DNA of 64,000 nt from Gnetum montanum (Eukaryota; Streptophyta; Gnetopsida; Gnetales; Gnetaceae). Both the position numbers and the translations under genes were made by a program. Each line of letters begins with the position of its first letter. Positions within the stretch are counted from its first letter, which is position 1. Shown in pieces: positions 11,226 to 24,232 of this stretch. The stretch is from NCBI GenBank assembly GCA_015680685.1, contig MNCI01022408.1, forward strand, positions 294,019 to 358,018, in the 5' to 3' direction. The notes beneath the pieces are model-generated. The model did not search any database. It was not told where the DNA came from and saw nothing but the letters and a program-made list of their open reading frames with translations.

Positions 11226-12970
11226 GTAGGGTAATTGATCACCACATTACCTTTATCTTAACAACATGGACTAATGAGCTAGGATAGGAAAATGAATTCA
11301 TGATAATTTTCTATAGCTAATTGTGTACCTGATGTCATAGTCTCTAAATATGTATTTTTACTATCTACCTAGGTGGCAAGTCTTAGCATAACCTCTTTGG
11401 AATCAAACTTGTGACTTGCACGAACACAAGTCGCATACTCTAATTGAGATATGCATTGTGCAATAGGATGATTGAAAAGGTAACATATAATTTGAAGATA
11501 TATTTTGAAATATCAAGTTGTTATGTTGTTGTTGAGGAGGTCATGTGGCAAGATTATAGAAGGTTGATTGGAGCTTTTATTATAGACATAAAATTTATCT
11601 TATGAAATTTATTTTTTTGATAACCTCAAGAAATTTTATAGAATTTAAAAAAAAATGAAATGAGTCATTGCAATAGATGTAAATTATAATTTTCTTGAGC
11701 TCTTTCTAAGTTATTAGAAAATGCAATTTTTTGAAGTGATATTTATCAAAATGTAAAGGTTCATAATAAAATTTTATTTGAAGATTTCTAAAGATGTTGG
11801 CTTTGTAAAGAATCAAAAATCACATCAAATTATTTAGAAATGAGATAGATATTAACAATTGTATTGCCTATCACTTATTTTACTTAATTTTCAAGAGGTA
11901 GGAAATCATGCAATTTGCAAAGGCTAAATCTCCCAATTGTAGTAGATCTTGGCATGAAATTTGTATAGTATTTTAGCTTTCAAATGCAACTAGATCTTGA
12001 GAAGTAAGAAAGATATAGCCAAACTAGTGGATGTCATTCTTTCTAGATTGTGAAAGTGAAAATAATAATAGTGATTTTTTATGATGGTTTGCTATGAAAA
12101 TTGGTGAACATGAAAAATTAGTGATGAGGTGATGAAATTGTGATAGATGGTGATGTAATGGTGATAGGATAGTCATTCAATAGTGATAACATGGTAAAAA
12201 ATTTTTGGAGCTTTAATGGCTCTTCATGAGTGATTCATGGTTCACATATTTATAAGCCATTCAGGCATTAGAGACTATGGGTAGTTACTTATTAGTCTTG
12301 TGACCATGACATTGGACCATAATACAACCATTGGGGCCCTTGTTTTTGGGCTTATAATTCATGGAAAATATCAATTATCTAGACACTTTCATGAAAAATG
12401 CATAATTATGATCATAAAGTTAAGAGATAAGTTTACCAGTTGGTAGGACTTTGTCACAAAAAATAAATAGTTATGGATATAACAAGAAACTGTCATAACT
12501 TGAATTATAGTAAAATTGGTTTTTAATTTTTCTTTTCAACATGAAAATATTCTCTATAAAAAAATTTAAGAGTACAAATATTAGGGAATCAAATCTAGGA
12601 TTTCATTACTTTAAAAAAATATTCTTTCAGCCAAATAATAAATATATATGAGAAATATACAACTAAACTAGTAAATTATTTTTCTAATGTATTTAGGGCC
12701 ATATTAATATACATTTTCCCATAAAATGCTTTTATGCAAAGAAGTAATCTACAAGCTATGGATGGTATAGTACTTATATTTTTAATTTTCATAACATATG
12801 ACTCTTGGATTTATGATTTTTTTCATATTTTCTTTTAATTTTTTATAAAAATAAATATTGTACAAGGCTTTACTGTATTTGACATGGAAAAGCATATAAC
12901 AAAATGTACAAAGATATTATTTGGTGGGCCTTGTGAAGGAAAAACATCCTTGATAGAGACAAATGACAAA
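11226..12970. other. AT-rich stretch with no recognisable gene
   Basis: No supportable ORF, repeat array or RNA gene was seen. Some words near 11350-11480 may continue the copia RT, but they are too decayed to claim. Confidence 0.5.
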
Positions 12971-12974
12971 AAAA

Positions 12975-13030
12975 AAAAAGAAAAAACTCATGCAGCCAAC
13001 CCCATTTTGTTGGGATAAGAATAGGATGAT
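12975..13030 (+). repeat. RTE-type LINE 3' tail (first copy)
   Basis: After an A-rich tract the sequence reads CTCATGCAGCCAACCCCATT, then TTGTTGGGATAAG and a GATGATG-like end. This is the known 3' end pattern of plant RTE non-LTR elements (CATGTAGCCGACCCCA, then TGGGATAAGG, then a short repeat). A second tail of the same kind is at 13928-13978. Confidence 0.6.
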
Positions 13031-13985
13031 GATTCAAAACATGTATGAAGGAGTTACCAATAAATTAGAAAACCTATAACATCTAATTTTTCAATCATAG
13101 TATTAGCCCATACTTATTTTCCATTATTATAGATGAATTAAGAAATGAAATACAAGATGAAATCCCTTGGTCTATGCTATTTGTAGATAATATTGTGTTG
13201 GTAGATATAACTTGAGAAAACTTGCTTCTAAAATATAGAAGTGGAGACATGCTCTAGAATAAAAAAGACTTAAAATCAGAAGAATTAAGACAAATATATA
13301 TGGAATGTAATTTAATAACATAAATAGTGGTAAAATAGAAATGAAAATTCAAGGTAAAAAAGTCTCACACTACAAATAGTTTTGCTACTTGAGATTAATC
13401 TTCCAATCCAATCATGAAATTGATAAAGATATAAGAAATAGAATTGAGGTAGGATGATCACAATAGAGACAAGTTAGTGGTTTTCTATGTGATAAAATGA
13501 TACTAATAAAATTAAAAACTATATTTTACAAGATAATAATCAGACTTGCCATTGTATATGGTGTTAAATGTTGGGTAGTACAATAAAGGCATGAACAACA
13601 AATCAATGTCGTACAAATGTGAATGCTTTTGATGAATGTTAAATGTTACTTGAAGAGATAAACTACATAGTACAAACATCAAGGAAGAATTTAAATGACT
13701 TCTATTTCAAATAAGGTACAAGAATCGTAGCTTAGATGGTTTCTCCATGTGCAAAGAAGAGTAAACAAATGAACCTATAAATAAATGTTGCTACATCATT
13801 GTTCTAGGAAAGCCACCAAAAGAAATACCAAAGAAGACATTAGAAAAAATGATTGAAGATTATTTGAATAAACTACAAAGAAACAAAGCTCTAGTTTTCA
13901 TAGAGGTGAATTGTGAAAAAGAACTCATGTAGATGACCCTATTTTGTTAGGATAAGTCTACAATGATTATGATGATGACATGGCT
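13031..13985 (+). pseudogene. RTE-type LINE reverse transcriptase remnant
   Basis: The decayed plus-strand translation follows plant RTE-type RT. It begins MIQNMYEG, then gives SPYLFSIIIDEL around 13105, EIQDEIPWSMLFVDNIVLVD around 13150-13205, and later the GVKCWVV and QLRWFLHV-like blocks. The catalytic F-D-D reads F-V-D-N. It ends with the CATGTAGATGACCC and TTAGGATAAG tail near 13930-13960 and a GATGATG end. The 5' half, including the endonuclease, is absent, as is common for LINE copies. Many stops and frame changes show an old insertion. Confidence 0.65.
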
Positions 13986-14119
13986 TTATTACATAATACA
14001 TATTTTTCTAATATAAATAGGAAATTTTATTACTTTAACTCTTGGTGTTCAACACATGCTTGATCTTCTAAACACATATCCACAACTTGGACACTTATAT
14101 AACATATTGATGTGATGAA

Positions 14120-14690
14120 TTCAAAAGCATAGTATATCTAACAACACATACATGAAGGTAGCTTTACATGTCTTGAAGTATGTCATAACAACATTTCAAA
14201 TGGGTTTGATTTATTGATCAAGAGAATTTTCAAAAAATTACATCTATATATGTAGATTGAGTTTCTAAAAAAGTGATAATGTAGCTATCACTAGAATAGT
14301 AGTTCAACTAGTAAGTAATACTATCACTTGGTTAAGTTAGAAAAAGAAGACAATTTCACTCTCTTTAGCAAAAGTAGAATATAGGGCCTCTGTTGTTTCT
14401 TGCATAGAAATCAACTGGCTTATATAATTTTTGAAATATATGGATGAGTACATTGATATCCATGTCATTTTATTCTATGATAATCATAACATGTTTAAGT
14501 TGGTGAAGAACTCTATTTCATAAAGGAAAAAAGCATAGTCAAGTGCATGTCCATTTCATACACAGTTGCTATGCAGATGGAATTACTAACATGCAATATA
14601 TTTACAAATCTAACTAGATAGAAGATGGTATGCCAAAGGCTCTTGCATTATTTGCACTTAATGAATTTAAAAAATATTTAAAATTAGTGA
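14120..14690 (+). pseudogene. Ty1/copia RNase H fragment
   Basis: The plus-strand translation shows HMKVALHVLKYV near 14150, then TITWLS, SLSLAKVEYRASVVSCIEINWL near 14360-14420, FYDNHNMF, and KKHSQVHVHFIHS near 14530-14560. These are the ordered C-terminal blocks of copia pol (ALSTAEAEYIA, then W, DN, and TKHI-HFIRE). Several stops break the frame. It ends close to a possible LTR start at 14699. Confidence 0.65.
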
Positions 14691-14698
14691 TTAATGTT

Positions 14699-14811
14699 TG
14701 TTGGGAGTGACATGCAACAAGGTGAGAGATGGTACTATACATGACAACATGTGGATAGATGATTATTACCTAAATACTTAGTTTGTCAAGACTATTTTAA
14801 AGAGTCATCTA
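14699..14811 (+). repeat. Possible start of copia 3' LTR, cut by element H
   Basis: The copia pol remnant is followed by TGTTGGGAGTGAC, a common start of copia LTRs. The LTR is interrupted at 14812 by element H and would resume at 32931. No polypurine tract is clear in front of it, so the boundary is tentative. Confidence 0.4.
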
Positions 14812-16660
14812 TGAAACACCATAAATTTTCAAGACCCTCTTTCTTCACCAGGGTCTTGGAATTTAGGCAAGGGATTTCCACAAGCATAGCGTCATGGTAG
14901 TTTAACAGGCAATGAATGCTCTAAGTTTAGACTGTCTAGTCTGGCAAGTTTTCTACCTCCAAAGCTAATAGGCCTAATGGACTCTCTAGCCAACCCACCT
15001 GGGCAATTCACCCGACTGACAGTTCACTCAAAAACCACACTTGGAGTTGTCGGTGGTGCTCGGGATGTGTAAAAAAATTTGACAAGTTTTCTAGTGAAGA
15101 AGCTTGATACGCTATGTAGCATAGCAAGCCTTAAAAGATAGTTGCTCAAGCAATCAAGTGCAAAATATTGCAGAATAGGGTGCTATGCTATGTTATGCTA
15201 CGTAGAGTAGCACAACATAGCAAAGGAAAATCAGAAAGGCCTAGCTTACTAAGTGATTCCAATGAATAAATTACACTTTGCAAGTACTCTGACCTCCAAA
15301 ACTAGTTTCTTTGTTCGACTTCAAGTCCTTTAGCAATGTCTCTTACTAGAAAGTGGTGAATTGAGCAAAAAGTAGGATATGCCGACTACTACGCTGTGCT
15401 ACACTACATAGTGTAGCACAGCGTAGCGACAATACAAGAATAGCAGGAAATGTTTCAAATGCAAGTTTAGCAAGTTCATAGGCTCCCCTTTGCAAAAAGG
15501 TAAAAGTTGTAGTTGTTAGCATGGTGAAAGCTTCAAACAAGTATTTGCAACTTCAGCACGAGTCACAGATAAAGCGAGCTGCTACACTATGCAATGCTAT
15601 ATAGCATAGCATAGCATAGTAGAGAAAACTAAATGAAGTGCTTCAAAAGTTAACCCGATGTGTGTCGAAGCTTCCAACAGATGTAGGTTGACTTCAACAC
15701 AAATTTCCTTTTCAAACTGGTGGCTACGCTGTGCTATGCTACATAGCATAGCACAGCGTAGTAAGTAGCTATGCTATGCCAACATGCTATGCTGCATAGC
15801 ATAGCGCAGTGTAGCAAATAGCTATACTATGCTAGTGTGCTTCATCTCATGCTTGCATTGTTTGTGCACTTGATTCCAACATCTCCAGTTTCGACAACAT
15901 TGTCGTAGCATAGCAAGTTCACAACCAGTCTTATGTATCCATGTAGTATGGGTACATCATCATCTCATGGGCCAAGGACACATGGCATCTAAACTACATC
16001 TCTCACCTTCTCTTGGCCCTATAAATACCTTGACAAGCAATGCTCAAAGGGCTGGCAAAAATTTGGTTGGCAAATTGGGTTGGCATTTTTAGTTGGCAAA
16101 TTGAGAATTCTGTTGGCAAGTTAGCAAATTGGCAATTTTTTGGGTCAGCAAATTTTAGCGGTTGGCATCTTGTGCATTAGCACTTGCATCAGCCTTTTGA
16201 TTGTTGGCATTTTGCACTATTAGCTTTTAATCTTGTAATCAAAAAACATAGTTGAGGTATTTCGAGAATTTTAGTCATTCCTAGACTCTCCATGCACCTC
16301 TGGCATTGTATAACTTGTTACACATTTTTAAGAAAAGAAGAGAATTGAACCCATGACTTTGCAATGGTGTATTTTCTTATCCTAGTTACTCTATTATTTC
16401 TTCATTGTCATCATTGTTCAGAATTATTTTCTTTATTATCACATTCATTGATGATTAGTTAGATCTCACATATTTCACACCTAAAAAAACGTTCATGAAA
16501 GGTTAAGTTACACTGGTTAAGTTCCTATCTGATGGACCAGATCGTTTAGGGTGCCCCATTTCCATTTTATCTAGCATGGCCCTCGCATGGATTCAGGGTT
16601 AAAAATTTTTTCCTGACGACCTCTCAGTATTTCTAGCCATCGATGTTTTCAGTCACTAGA
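14812..16660 (+). repeat. Element H 5' LTR (1849 bp)
   Basis: It starts TGAAACACCATAAA and ends near CAGTCACTAGA, where the 3' LTR has GGTCGCTACA. It matches 31064-32925 along its whole length. Between about 15110 and 15910 it carries repeated dyads built from GCTATGCTA and TAGCATAGC, for example at 15391-15430, 15585-15620 and 15722-15820. A CTATAAATA box is at about 16018-16027. Confidence 0.9.
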
Positions 16661-16895
16661 AAAAGGGCCTTTTGGTGGCTTTCCTGTGTTTCACAGTACT
16701 CCTACATGCATTCTATACCCCTTCATGCACTAGCATAAATGTGACACCCTTTTGCAGTTGTTTATGCATCGTGTGGTGTAGATCAGTCACCACAACAGTT
16801 CCTTTGGAATCCTATAGGACAGAAAGCCTTCGATTGCCTCTGAATCTCCTTGTTTTCCTTATTTGCAAACCACTTTCTTTTTTGACCTTACGAAA

Positions 16896-19240
16896 ATGAT
16901 TTCCACAAGCACTGTAGTTACTACCTCTAATGTTGAGGTTCCCATTTTGATTTAGGGCACCACAAGTGCCAAGAAATCGCTCAACCCAGTGCGAGAGCTA
17001 CGTCGATCTCTTAGGATCCAAAATCGATCACTTGAGAGCTTAGTACAGCAATATGAGCAATAAAACTTTCTTTGCACTAAGGTTCAGGAAAATATGCCCT
17101 TAGATGCACAAGAACTCAAAGACAAATGTAGCTTCGAATTCACTTACTATAATGGGAGGGAATTGATTCCCACTCCTGGCATTTCCATTTCTTTGGTGCA
17201 AACACATCAGTGAATCATAGATCAATTGACACGGTTGACTAGGCCTAGGGACTCGTGACACAAAGTGTCTCACTATGAAGAGATGTTCCAAGATGGGCAA
17301 GAGAAACTAGATTCCCAGTCTAAGGGTGGAGGTCAAACCAACCCTGCCACCATCCCTCCCACCCTGTCTTTCTTGATGAACCCACTATTTACCGTCGCTC
17401 CCTTCATGATCACGTCTACATTGTTGCAACCCGTAGTATCATCGGCAATGGATAGCCATGCCATGCCATTGACGTATCAGCATGCTTATTTCCCCATCTC
17501 ATTATCAACCACTATCCCTCCACAAACTGTTTCCCAATCCATCCCTGCTTTGCACCATGCACCAATCATGGCTACCCTACCGTACATTCACACTGTACCT
17601 ACATCACAGTTCCATGTAGTTTCTGCATCCATTTTGGTGTCTACACCCATCCCATTGTTAGCAGTGGGCCCAGTCCCATCCACATGGTGGACCCCATTCA
17701 CTTCTCCTCCTATTTCACAACCATCACAAATGTCCCACTACACTTGCCACCCAATGTACTAGGTCCCATAAATGGTACAACCAAGCACAGGACTATGGTC
17801 TATCCCACCATCCACGCAAAAAACCTACCTTGTGACACAACTTACGTCTACTACTCCAACAACACCACCTACTGGGTGGTGGACAGCACAAGCAGCACCT
17901 TTCATAGGGGCCACCCCAGCGACACTGCCTATGGGTCACGTCGCTGCTCCTACCACTTCACAGATGGGAGTTGCCTCTACAGCTCCCTAACCATATGCAT
18001 CGTCCCTGGGTCTAGATCAAGCATTCCAGCTTATCCAAACCCTTACTAAGGAAATCAAATGCCTCAAAGCTACTGGGTCTAACACGGTACAAGTCATGGA
18101 TTTCTACCATGACGATCCCATCATCCTGGCAGTCCCCATGCTAACATTACCCCTTAGGATTCCACTCCCCCAAATCACAAAATACAATAGGGAGGGTGAT
18201 CCCAACACCCATCTTGTTATGTTTAGATCTGAGTTCCTTCTTTTACAACATTGGCCACACACAATCATCCATGTCTTTGCTATGTCTCTAATAGGTAAAG
18301 CTCTGTACTGGTATTGCGTACTTCCACGCTCCTTCATCTCAATCCTAGAGGAGCTATTAACCCAGTGCATAACGTGTTTCAAGTATAACTTGAGAATAGA
18401 GGTTATGCTAGATCAGTTAATGAGCGTCAAACAAGATCCACTCGAACTGGTCTAGAATTTCATACAATGGTGGAGCATTACCCTTAACAAGATCTGTGAG
18501 CCCATCACAGAGGCCCATCTATTGGCTGTATTTAAGGGTGTAGTGAAGCACTTCATTAAGTTCAAACTGTACTATCTCACTCCATGGACTCTTAGTTAGG
18601 CTTTTGCCCAGACCAAGAGCATACAAGATGTGGTCGAGGCAAGCAAAGACCTAGCCTATGTTGCATATAAGAACACCATTGCAAAGAAGGACAAAGAAAA
18701 GGGTAAGGCTACAACAACCACAGTCGTCGTTGAAGCAAATGAAGCCAGACCCAAAAACAATAATAATAAGAACGTAGCTGCACCAGCAACTAACCCTACA
18801 TCCACACCGAACAATGTAGCCCAACCTTTGACATCAACACCCAAAGCATCCGCACCACCCAAACCTAACTTTGAGTGTAAAGATTGCTCTAAGTATACCC
18901 CACTACTCGTTAAGCCTTCAAAACTTCTAAAGCAATTACTAGGGGTGGGGTATATCCAACACAAGTAGATGTTAGAAGAGGGAGCCAAAAAAAATCAATG
19001 GTACTACAAACTCCTTAGGAGCCCCTCCTTGGCTTTGCCCAATGAGTTGCTAGTTCCCAAGAATTCTAGGTTAGAGTGGTTCTGTGACTATCATCAATAG
19101 TGTGGTCATGATATGGATTATTGCCTGGTGTTAAAGGATGACATCCAAAGAATGATAGATCAAGGGAAATTGGTTCTAGACTAAAGCAACCTAGTGCATC
19201 TTGAAAATCAATCTCTGCATGTCTACATAGATCCTCTTAA
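16896..19240 (+). pseudogene. Gag of element H
   Basis: One reading frame runs from an ATG at 16896 to about 19240, with about a dozen stops. It has a Pro/Thr-rich middle (17300-18000). A retrotransposon gag domain follows (about 18090-18560), with FYHDDPI, PQITKYNREGDPNTHLVMF and ALYWYCVLP. Next comes a Lys/Asn-rich stretch (18660-18860). Near 19080 is FCDYHQ.CGHDMDYCLVLK, the C-H-GH-C zinc-finger-like motif typical of Tat-lineage gag, where the dot is a stop. The ATG lies only about 235 bases after the LTR, so the extra ORF1 found upstream of gag in classical Ogre elements is absent. Confidence 0.85.
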
Positions 19241-20029
19241 CACCAACAAAGCTAGATACATTATCAACAATATCGTGATTGATAGTAATCTAAAGCCACC
19301 CTAGCAGTTGTTCATGGTTCGTGTGCCTCAATGTAGTGCACCAACACCACCAGTGGCTAAGAAAAACCCACAGCAACCATTTGTCTTGAGAATTCCTCCC
19401 GAACATCTGCCCCTACATTGCCTGTAAGCAAAACTACACCACCGTCAACTACATTAACACTGCAAACACCATTCATCATTAGGGGGCCAAGCCACTCAAC
19501 CGCCCCACCCTACATAAGATAGCATCATAGCCTTCTTGTCTAAGGAAATGAGAAGATCGCTTCACAGGTAAGGCATTAACGAAATGCACCACCCCAGGTA
19601 CTTCCAAGCGTATGCCTTCACCCTCTGCATCTACATCCTTGTTGGCAAAGGATAACATTGCTACTGCGCATGGTCTTCGGCACCTTGCCCGAAAGGGTCT
19701 AACCCCAGACCCAAAACTATCCCTCCTTGAGAAATCCATCTCCTGGGATGAATGGAAGAGTAGAAAGGCAGTAAATAGGAAGGTGGCCTAGACCTCTTAA
19801 GCACTCTCACTCAGGTCAAGTAGGTCCTAAAGCAAGAAAACACAACGTTGAGCCTATACGACCTGATTCCACTACACACCGTGAGGCTCTAGTTTGCATG
19901 TTAATGACAATACCAGTTAACGAGAACATGCCAGTAGAAGAGAAAGCAATCCACTCAGTTATGCTTCCTTCTACACTTGTAGAACCGTAGCCATCCTAGT
20001 TAAGACCCTGAGAAGGGTTAGGTAACTAT
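19241..20029 (+). other. Gag-protease linker of element H
   Basis: No domain could be assigned. Short open pieces occur in several frames, which suggests decayed polyprotein linker with frameshifts. Confidence 0.5.
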
Positions 20030-20676
20030 AGCACCTCTATTCATCACAATTCAGGTAGGCCAACATAAGATTTGAAGGGTACACATTGATGATGGGGTTA
20101 CTACGAACATCATCCCATTCCCTATTGTGGATAAGTTGGGTTTGGTAGACCAAATGAAGCCCACAACAATGTCATGCTTGAAGTCATTCAACAGGGCACG
20201 GGTCATGGTGAAAGGCACCTTCCACATCAACTTTATGGTAGGGGACCAGTTCCCCACCAATGCAACATTTACTATGGTGGAAGAGATGCCTGAGTTTAAC
20301 CTAATCTTGAAGAGGTCATGGTTAGCATAACTTAGGGCTGTCTCTTCACCCATACATCAGGATATCCATCTACCCTATGTAGGTAGGGAGGTGGTGATCC
20401 ATGGTGACGAGGTAGCAACACAAGCAATAGATAACATAGATATGGAGCAAGGCTCAGAGGTCATAACCTCTGAGAATGAGATGCCTATCTCCATAGATAC
20501 TAACTTTTTAGTGAAAGAGCTAGCCCAACACGCCAGCTCAGAAAATGAAAATGTGTGGGCTGAGTTGCCCTTTCAAGCAGAGGACAATGATGTAGATGAG
20601 TGCCGCAGCAAAGCATCTCGACCCTACATCTCACCAAATCCACGATGGGTTAGAAAGCAGTTATGCATAGCGTAGT
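20030..20676 (+). pseudogene. Aspartic protease of element H
   Basis: The frame reads VHIDDGVTTNIIP near 20080-20115, the protease active-site block (family form: Ile-Asp-x-Gly-Ser). It goes on to FNLILKRSWLA near 20300, matching the N-x-ILGRPWL block of Tat proteases, and then ends in a linker rich in Glu and Asp (20391-20676). The frame equals that of gag, so a gag-pro ORF is likely ancestral. After the stop at 20675 no RT sequence follows for 6 kb. The next pol block begins near 26810. Confidence 0.75.
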
Positions 20677-20819
20677 AACCCCATTGCTTCTTGCCCAGTT
20701 AACATCCATTGTACACTTATTGCTTATTCGCTTTGCATACATCCATCTATGCTAGGTTTCCTAACTAAATCCTTTAAACTGTTTGCACATGCTTTTATTT
20801 TTTACATCATTACCATGAC

Positions 20820-20975
20820 CTGAAATGGCCTAAAACTACATACAGCCCACTAAGGCCTAAAACTAGCAAAACATTTTCTTTCATTTACATTACCCCATGG
20901 CGTGAAATGGTCTAAAACTACACATGGCTCAAAATGGCCTAAAATTATACGTGGCTAGAAATGGCCTAAAACTAA
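20820..20975. repeat. Tandem repeat array 1 in element H
   Basis: Short units of roughly 25-35 bp built around AAATGGCCTAAAACTA are repeated about five times. The array lies between the protease and the antisense gene. It shares the CTAAAACTA word with arrays at 26035 and 29275. Confidence 0.7.
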
Positions 20976-21264
20976 GACACATTAAATACATTAAAAACAT
21001 AAAAAAACCGATTGCATAGGTAACATACATAATGCACAAGCTAGAATAATACCAATCTTGACATAATTCATTTTTCATTCAAGGTTTCAAATAAACAATG
21101 TTTGCAATAGTTTTGCAAAAATAAAAAATAAAAGCCCTTGCTTTCATACATCATAATCCCTTGCATCATCTCTCTCTGCATCATCTTCTTCTACATTATC
21201 ATTTCCACCCTCTAGCGGCCCTGCTTCTTCATTCAGAATCTGCAACATATAAGAAATGAAGTAG

Positions 21265-22121
21265 TTAGCTAGAGTTACACATGAAGGCTAGAATAAAACC
21301 TAAATTGTTGTATCGTAGAAAGTGACTAACTCGAGATAGCCCTGAGTCTATCTCAGGGGTTATGTAATCTAATATGATCCTGAGGTGGTGCCAGACCTTC
21401 TCCTCTGTAATATCTACCCAGTGTCTATTGCTCAATTTAGCGTTTGTAGCAACTTTCTCCTTTTCGATGGTCGTCCATCTTGGCAGTCTTGGAGAAAAAG
21501 AGGCAGTGGTGGTCTCAGCTATGGGAAGAATCACTTCCCACTCAAGGGATTCACTAACCATCACTTGTTGCATGAACTTGTTGTAGGCCTCAGAAGCACC
21601 AATGACATCCAGGAATGCTTCATGAGTATACAACTTCACTGAAGCATCCCGATATTGTTTGCGCTAGGTGGCATGTTCTAGTTTATACATATGCTTGTGG
21701 TTTTTCTGGGACTACCCCCACTCGTAAACTCTAGCACTGTAATCCTTCTAGTTCTAGTTATTCTGAGCCAACAAGTCCATCTACATTCATTGCTCAATTA
21801 TCTTGCAAGTGGCCTCATTGTTGCATCCCATAGCCATCCAATATCTTGCGTAATGTATGACGACTATGCGTCAACTACCATCGTTAGTATCATGGGCCAA
21901 TAGGAACTCATTCCTAGAGCGGAGGTCTCTAACCTTAGTAGTGAAGTTGGCCTTCTCTTTCTCGAGCCTCTGAATCCATTTCCACAGGTCTTCATTCACA
22001 CACCTACACTTCCATAAGGAGCGTGCCAAGTGAAACGCACATTCGGTAGCCTCATTGTATATGTGATGAGGCACCTCGGTTACTTTAGGTGGGAATGTAG
22101 GCACAACGTCGACCTTCACAG
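21265..22121 (-). pseudogene. Antisense gene, last exon: coiled-coil-like tail
   Basis: It joins exon 6 in phase across a 139-bp intron. The frame has about 285 codons with a few stops. It contains KWIQRLEKEKANFTTKVRDL near 21985-21930, likely coiled coil, then YTHEAFLDVIGASEAYNKFM near 21625 and a charged end. Function unknown. The end at 21265 is the first stop after the last open stretch. Confidence 0.5.
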
Positions 22122-22260
22122 CTTTTTTTGGATACCACTAGAGGTAAGAAGCTGTTGGCCATACACAAAAATGCATTAGTCACAGTAGTGTAGCAAGATT
22201 TAGCAATCCAAAAGGTCTAGTGTAGCAACTCTAAGAGCCTAGCATAGCCACTTCACTTAC

Positions 22261-22955
22261 CCACTTCTGGATTGACCTGCTTGAGATGGCTGATCATATC
22301 GTTGACAACCACTTGCATGAATGCAAACTTGTTAGGGGTCTCAGCCCATAGTTCTAGCCAAATCAAGTAAGGTCTTGCAGTGTCAACAATGGTTTCTGCC
22401 ATATAACCAAATGCATTAGTAATGACTGAGATGGACTACAATAAAGCAGGTGAGTAACACAAACAATAGTGTAAGGGCTCTTACCTAGAAAACCCTCAAG
22501 CGTGATAGCAGGGGGCTCACCCATCGACATACTATCGAATATATGGTCAAACTCACTAGCATCTAGTTGTAGCTGCCCTCCTTGCTAGCTTAACACTATA
22601 GCAGCATCCTATGCATTCATCTGCTCCTCTGATGCTAAAATGCATTCAACAAAGTGATCATCAGTAGAGGTCCCTTCCCGGTTGACACAAGCTTCCTCTT
22701 TATTCACTGGGGCCTTTCTTTTTAAGGTGCCAACATCCTCCTCATCAGTGGGGGAATCCTCCTCGTTGACAAAAATGTCCTCCTCATCTGCAAGGGCATT
22801 TTCTTCATCAACGAGAGCTCCTTCCTTCATGGTGGGAGCTCCTTCTCTCTTGACCAGGGCTCTTCCCTCTATGGTCGAGGCCACCACATCTTTATTAGCT
22901 GGCCCCATTTTAGGAGCTGACATCTCTTCATCACCTTCTTCTTCTTCTTCTTCCT
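22261..22955 (-). pseudogene. Antisense gene, exons 5 and 6: acidic repeat linker
   Basis: Exon 5 (22955-22485) starts with a run of Glu codons. It then holds short imperfect repeats of the form xxDEExxxxDEED (about 22830-22700), which are strongly acidic. It ends with SMSMGEPPAITLEGFL. Exon 6 (22395-22261) joins in phase across an 89-bp intron (GTAAGA to CAG) and reads ETIVDTARPYLIWLELWAE and on to VNPEVG, then a GTAAGT donor. No known domain was recognised. Confidence 0.5.
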
Positions 22956-23074
22956 CTGGTAGTAAAGAAAGTTCACATTAGGCTTAGCATTAACTTAAAA
23001 TCGATGCAACGCTACCTAGTGTAGTAGGCATTAACCAAACCAGCAAAGAAACAAACATAGAAAAAAACATTTAC

Positions 23075-24120
23075 TAATGGGAGGCTGTATTCTACATAGC
23101 TTAAACCATAGTTTTTGCCCCCCTTCTTCGTCTGTACGGTGAGCCTCCTCAACCGGATGGGACCTCTTACACTGCAACTTAGTGGCCATTGTCTCTACGA
23201 TAAGACATTTCCCCTATGATACGCTACCTATAGTAGTAGGGGGTGCCTCTCCTAGGCTATCTTGGCCATGAAAGTTGTGGGCCAGCTAATCCTTAGTCAT
23301 CATGGAAAACAACTCCCTGATGGCTTTTGGGGAATCTTGGGCTTAGGTGGTCTAAAAGATTTGGCAAATCCATGGTTTGAACATCTGGTTATGATCTTGC
23401 GTCACCTAGACTCCATTCTAATAGACTACCAAGAATTCCACAAACCACCATAAGTAAGCTATCAAGAAGGCATGATGCACATTAAAACGAGACTCAGGCT
23501 TCGTATGAAGCTTGACCATTTTAGCTTGCATACCTTTGCACAGATGCTTGGCCCAGTTGTAATGGGCCCCCTCTTCCATGACCTCCCTCATTACCCAATC
23601 TTGCTCAATCCCAATGATCTTTCCTTGGGATAGTAGTTTGGGGAAAGTGTGGGCATGGAAGATGGGGTAAACCTTTTTGGCTGCTTTTGGCTTGATTGCT
23701 TCCATGGGGATTCCCTTTCATCCTTTCTCTACCCCTAGCCACTCCTCAATATCCCTCTGATGGTTCGCCTCCTTTTTGATCTTTGCTCCTATGGGGAGAC
23801 CATTAGTAGGGACACTGAAGAGGTACACAAATAGTTGGTCATTGATCTCAACGACCACCTACACACCATGCACACATGTGAGGAAGCGGTCTACCTTTTC
23901 AGAAAAGGAGTTTGCTAGGATAAGCATCTCAATAGTAGGGACATTTGGGTTCATAGCTAAGAACAATTCCATGAGCCTATCATCCTGAAAGTTTTTGGCG
24001 AGTGATTCAAGGACCCCATTGTAAAGCCAACATTGGGTCTCATCCACCTCCTCGTACTTGAAGTAGATGTTGGCCTTGTGATGCCCAGAGGTGATCATTG
24101 TCACCTCCTAGGATTTCTTC
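23075..24120 (-). pseudogene. Antisense gene, exon 4: large unknown, possibly plant-mobile-domain-like
   Basis: One frame spans about 345 codons with about seven stops. Features are YFKYEEVDETQCWLYNGVLE near 24065, a hydrophobic LFVYLFSVPTNGLPIG block near 23815, VYPIFHAHTFPKLLS near 23675, HYNWAKHLCKGM near 23555, and RFNVHHAFLIAYLWWF near 23485. The order resembles plant mobile domain or transposase-32-like proteins often carried by plant retroelements, but this is weak. The exon ends in phase 1 at a GTAAAT donor and joins the next exon in phase. Confidence 0.45.
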
Positions 24121-24232
24121 ATTGTTGTAGCAGTTTGCACATTAAAAAAGTAAAAACTTAGACAAGGCCAAAAACCAAAAAGTAGAACAAGAGAAACACT
24201 CGAACATGCAAACGAACCACATTTTAGCTTAC

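Noticed and set aside
14812-16896. Ogre-type ORF1 before gag in element H
   Set aside because: Only about 235 bases separate the LTR and the gag ATG.
17684-18049. Second open frame inside element H gag
   Set aside because: The gag frame runs straight through in another frame and carries the gag domain; this is a shadow.
21691-21903. Plus-strand hydrophobic frame in the antisense gene
   Set aside because: It is the reverse reading of the last antisense exon; the minus strand has the longer frame and splice sites.
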